Below are positions 60,835 to 64,000 of a stretch of 64,000 bases of DNA, piece after piece. How positions within the stretch are numbered: position 1 is the stretch's first letter; every line of letters begins with the position of its first letter. The stretch is from the NCBI GenBank assembly GCA_037355855.1, contig CM074760.1, forward strand, positions 3,402,501-3,466,500, read 5' to 3'. The stretch comes from Pseudo-nitzschia pungens (lineage: Eukaryota; Bacillariophyta; Bacillariophyceae; Bacillariales; Bacillariaceae). Below the pieces are notes generated by a model. It was given only the letters and a program-made list of their open reading frames with translations. It was not told the origin of the DNA and searched no databases. A program made the position numbers and the translations under genes.

Positions 60835-61400
60835 GTGCTGATCCAGCGTTCAAGGAGAAGTACAAGCTATCAGCTCATTCCCCACCATGGCAGTTTGCTG
60901 AGGTCTTTCTTCCAGGAGAAGGGACGCTTCGGCTTTGAATCAATGCGGCAATGGACAAACGTCAAGGCCTCTCTTGCTGGTGTGGGGGAGAAGATATATC
61001 CTGAGTTTATTCACTTTGAGACTGCGGAGTTGTGGCAATTCTTTGGATTGTATGTGTTTCATTGACTTGTTCCAACAGCTCGTGTTGAATACAAGTTTCG
61101 ATCTACAAGGAACGACAGACTTGCTGGGAATGACTTTGTCTATTGTGCCATGAGTAGGAGCTTCAGCAATCCACAGAAAATGCACAAGCACTTCAAAGCA
61201 TTTCTCGCTTGTCAAGATCCCCCCATTGAAGTTCCTTCTCGTAAGGCCTTCCCCAACTGGAGGGTCTGACCTCTAATCAAGTGGATTAATTGGCAATCTC
61301 CCCAGGCTTGGATGCTGGCTCGTCAAATTGCCGTGGATGAGATGACCACGCGGTTCAAAGGTGTTCACCAAGACAAGCGACGAAAAAGGAAAAGAAAGTA
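60835..61400 (+). pseudogene. piggyBac-like transposase relic
   Basis: Two segments in the same order as a DDE_Tnp_1_7/piggyBac transposase. One has KGRFGFESMRQWTNVKA through FETAELWQFFGLYVFH (to 61065). The other has AWMLARQIAVDEMTTRFKG with KRRKRK (61290-61400), including the catalytic-Asp motif I-x-x-DEM. Stops and frame changes separate them and the 3' half is missing, so it is dead. No terminal repeats were identified. Confidence 0.6.
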
Positions 61401-61463
61401 GCTTGCTGGGGAGCGTCTTGCTGCTGATGTTACTACTGCTGAGTGTTTCGATTCGATTTGGAT

Positions 61464-61503
61464 TTCGATTCGATTCGATTCGATTCGATTCGATTCGATT
61501 CAT
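61464..61503 (+). repeat. (CGATT)n microsatellite
   Basis: About eight clean pentamers after a degenerate start at 61449, located just after the piggyBac relic. Confidence 0.85.
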
Positions 61504-62165
61504 TCTTCCGCTGTTCGCACTGCGGTTCGACCTCTGCCTCAACGATGGCAAGTATGGATACAAATTCATTGCCCGTATTTACAGCGCCTCCAAAAGTGTT
61601 CCTGTGTCTTTATTCGGAGTATTCAGGGCTCGGGCGGCCGAACGGTGAAGGACGAATCATGGTACGAATCGCGGCAAATCACAGGCCCCATTTACGGAAA
61701 TCATCCGAAATCCACTAAAGTTATCAAAAGTCAGGAATAAAAACTATCTCTATGTTATTGACTACATGTATTGGTGGTTCTTTGTTACTTTATTGTAGAT
61801 CGAGGTGCTTTCATTGTCTCTAGGATCCGGTCATCGGGTGCGTGAAAAATTATGATTTTTGGGACTTCTATGAATTACGCGCGAACGATTTTTAAAGGGA
61901 TATCATTCGGAATCTGGTTTTTCTCTACAGGTACGATATGATCTAGTCACTGTCAAAAATCCAAAAGAATGCTTTCGGACGACGTGTCGAAAGTTATTGA
62001 TTGATTGATAGAAGAATGTGATTGCAATAGCTCAGGAAAAGTTGTGTTAAAAAATCAGAGTACTTAAAATAAGCTGAAGACCGTTGAGAGTCAGAATGTA
62101 GTCCTACATTGAAATCAAGCACTAGATTTCAAAATTGTATCCCCACGATACATTTATGACCCTGG
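61504..62165. other. Intergenic
   Basis: 3' side of the CBP/p300-type gene. A 58-codon frame from 61543 has unremarkable composition and no recognisable domain; I do not call it a gene. Confidence 0.4.
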
Positions 62166-64000
62166 CTATCTCGCTCCTCTATAAACTCTGTTCATTTCTT
62201 GACGACGTCGGTCATCCATGGCTTGTTGCTGTTTCTTCAACTGGCGTACACGTTCTCGAATTGCCATGCAATTTGGAACAGGGCATTGCGATGCTTTACA
62301 CTGACGAGCATGTATCTGGAGAAGAGCCCATATCCTCTTGCAAACGTTGCAGCCACCGTTTGCCTTGATGGGGCACTGCGCACCATGTTTCAGAAGCCCC
62401 TTCATTTTCGTACAGTTTGCAGATGGACACTTTGGATTGTTACAAGTTGCAGCATGCTGCAATAGAGTCATGTGTAGCTGAATGCTACGTTGACGCTCTT
62501 TGCGTTGAGCTTCTGTCAATTCAGTTTGTTGTCCCGATACTGGGATGGGTTTCAGCTGATGCGGATGCCTTGGCTTGGTAGGATCCTGAACACAATCTTG
62601 GCACTGGTCGAAATCTGCACATATTGTACAGTGGAAGCGGTAGCCAGAAAGGATTTCTTTGGAACAGGTTGTGCATTGCTGAACGAACTTCGGTGCGTCA
62701 CGATTGTGTAAATGCCATAAGACCATCATCGAAGAATGCTTCGCCCTTCTTAGATGATCAAACTGATAGTGATTTCCTTGGCACAGATTCAAGAAGGCTT
62801 GACGGTTGTTGAGAAATTCACAATCCATTTCTTCGGCATCGTCGTCGATAACCTTTACTCTTCTTCCTTTACTATCCAAAACATAGGTGACGGGTGCGGG
62901 TTCGTTTTCCTTTTCCTTCGCCTTCGATTTACCCTTTCCGTCCTTTTTTTCTGTGTCCTTCTTTTCCTCTCCAGAGATACCTCGTTTCTTCGCCATTGCC
63001 GCAAACTTTCCAGACCGCTCTTGCATTGATAACGTTGACTTCGTCGCTTCTGTCTTCTCCGCGGTCGCATTCGTAGCCGGAACTGGCGTGGTTGTGCTGC
63101 CAGCACCGGTTTGTGAAGTCATCGGTTTGGCAGGTGCAAGAGCGCCCATTTGTTGCGTGTCGTTCGACTTCGGGTCTACATCCATCTGCGACTTATTACT
63201 GCCTCCGACATCGTTCTTGCTTTGATCTTTCGTTGAGTTGTTGACCGACGATGGCTCGGACGAGTTCACGGATTTCTTCTCGGTGGAAGGCTGCAACACA
63301 GTGTCCTCCATTTTTATGGATAAATTTGTCTTGACCGCATTGTCTTTGTTCGCCGAATCATTTTTCTCAGAGCTGTCATTCATGGCTGTGTCCCTAGACT
63401 CGTTAGTCTTTTGGGCTTTTTCAGCATCTGACTTCACCCCATTTTGTGCTTCAGCATTGCCAGACTTGTCTGGGTTCACGGCATCTTTCGGATTCGTACC
63501 CTCCTTCGAACCGTTCACAGGAGCCCTTTCCGCATCTTTCATCTTTAAGTTCTCAGATTTCTCGGGATTATTCATCGCAGTGTCCTCGACTTTCACGGTT
63601 GGGACATTATTTTTATTACCGTCAGATGTGCCATTCTTGCCAAAGGGCTTCTTTGTTTTCTCGGCATTTTCCTTTTCTTTCTCTTCTGCTGCATCGTGAT
63701 AACCTTCTTCCGGTCCGTCTTCAACTACTATGTTATGTTTCTCTCTGTACTCCTGGATAGCTTTCGGTACAATCATATCTTCCTTTTTGGCGCCCTTCCA
63801 AGCTAAATAGGCCACGATAAAACTCTCCTTCATCCCTTGAATGGTTTCACCGAGCTTTACCATGACATAATCTCTACCGCCCTCTTCTAGACTCCTTTGG
63901 TCATCCCCAGGGAATTGGACACCACTTGCTTTGAGGGCATCTTCGTCAATTCCACTAGATCTTGTTCCACCTCTTCCACTCTTTCTCTTCTGTTTTTTAT
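62166..64000 (-). CDS. CBP/p300-type histone acetyltransferase, C-terminal part (runs off right edge)
   Basis: At least 611 codons; the frame is open upstream of the ATG at 63863 to the window edge, so the N-terminal part (expected bromodomain, PHD and most of the HAT core) lies outside. Visible: KLGETIQGMKESFIVAYL and NRQAFLNLC...FDHLRRAKHSS, which fit the C-terminal HAT segments of CBP. Between them is a ~330-residue Lys/Glu/Asn/Ser-rich insertion. Then come a ZZ zinc finger (CTTCSKEI, CTICADFDQCQDC) and a TAZ finger (HAATCNNPKC, CNVCKRIW, CPVPNC). Role: nuclear acetylation of histones and co-activation. Stop at 62166. Confidence 0.85.
   Translation of the reverse strand, partial: KKQKRKSGRGGTRSSGIDEDALKASGVQFPGDDQRSLEEGGRDYVMVKLGETIQGMKESFIVAYLAWKGAKKEDMIVPKAIQEYREKHNIVVEDGPEEGYHDAAEEKEKENAEKTKKPFGKNGTSDGNKNNVPTVKVEDTAMNNPEKSENLKMKDAERAPVNGSKEGTNPKDAVNPDKSGNAEAQNGVKSDAEKAQKTNESRDTAMNDSSEKNDSANKDNAVKTNLSIKMEDTVLQPSTEKKSVNSSEPSSVNNSTKDQSKNDVGGSNKSQMDVDPKSNDTQQMGALAPAKPMTSQTGAGSTTTPVPATNATAEKTEATKSTLSMQERSGKFAAMAKKRGISGEEKKDTEKKDGKGKSKAKEKENEPAPVTYVLDSKGRRVKVIDDDAEEMDCEFLNNRQAFLNLCQGNHYQFDHLRRAKHSSMMVLWHLHNRDAPKFVQQCTTCSKEILSGYRFHCTICADFDQCQDCVQDPTKPRHPHQLKPIPVSGQQTELTEAQRKERQRSIQLHMTLLQHAATCNNPKCPSANCTKMKGLLKHGAQCPIKANGGCNVCKRIWALLQIHARQCKASQCPVPNCMAIRERVRQLKKQQQAMDDRRRQEMNRVYRGAR

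Overview
This is eukaryotic nuclear DNA, most likely from a diatom. The signs are GT-AG introns, low gene density, a Lys-rich protein with a signal-peptide-FAP presequence of the stramenopile plastid type, a copia element with the DSHADT protease motif familiar from diatom copia lineages, a piggyBac relic, and secreted fusions of SET, aminopropyltransferase and AdoMetDC-like domains. The species cannot be named from the sequence. Apparent gene starts were moved to the first sensible ATG wherever the longest open frame began at a non-ATG codon.

Layout. 1-9.04 kb: a non-LTR retrotransposon (ORF1; ORF2 with endonuclease, RT and RNase H) cut by the left window edge. 9.09-9.62 kb: a 186-bp tandem repeat. 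9.9-11.4 kb: coding-like fragments, probably a decayed or heavily spliced gene. 11.58-12.78 kb (-): a two-exon gene of unknown function. 14.29-18.09 and 19.31-23.29 kb (+): a head-to-tail pair of roughly 1265-residue secreted proteins, each SET methyltransferase + spermidine-synthase-like + AdoMetDC-like. 23.6 kb (-): a small Lys/Ala/Pro-rich protein with a plastid- or secretory-type presequence. 25.4-26.3 kb (-): a HAD/Cof phosphatase. 26.6-29.6 kb: a Crypton-type tyrosine-recombinase transposon with inverted repeats around it. 30.08-39.95 kb (-): a complete Ty1/copia element. 40.14-45.98 kb (-): a complete Ty3/gypsy element. Both LTR elements interrupt the same ~145-150-bp satellite. 47.1-48.8 kb (-): an EF-hand two-pore-type channel. 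50.87-51.42 kb: a Stowaway-like MITE. 51.8-53.3 kb (+): DUS2 tRNA-dihydrouridine synthase. 53.5-55.8 kb (-): a Cys-rich receptor-like multipass membrane protein. 56.7-57.5 and 59.6-60.8 kb (+): two related secretory or signal-anchored SET proteins. 60.8-61.4 kb: a piggyBac transposase relic. 62.2 kb to the right edge (-): the C-terminal part of a CBP/p300-type acetyltransferase.

Most interesting. (1) In the two fusion proteins the AdoMetDC-like domain keeps the fold signature but has lost all three catalytic positions in the same way in both copies (Ser to Gly, His to Arg, Cys to Trp). With signal peptides and a protein-methyltransferase domain attached, they look like endomembrane enzymes acting on polyamines or polyamine-modified proteins, plausibly tied to long-chain polyamine or biosilica chemistry. 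(2) The copia and gypsy elements, from unrelated superfamilies, both separate gag from pol by one in-frame UGA in the shared context AAC-UGA-A, while neighbouring host genes use UGA as a normal stop. This points to UGA readthrough as a retroelement expression strategy here.
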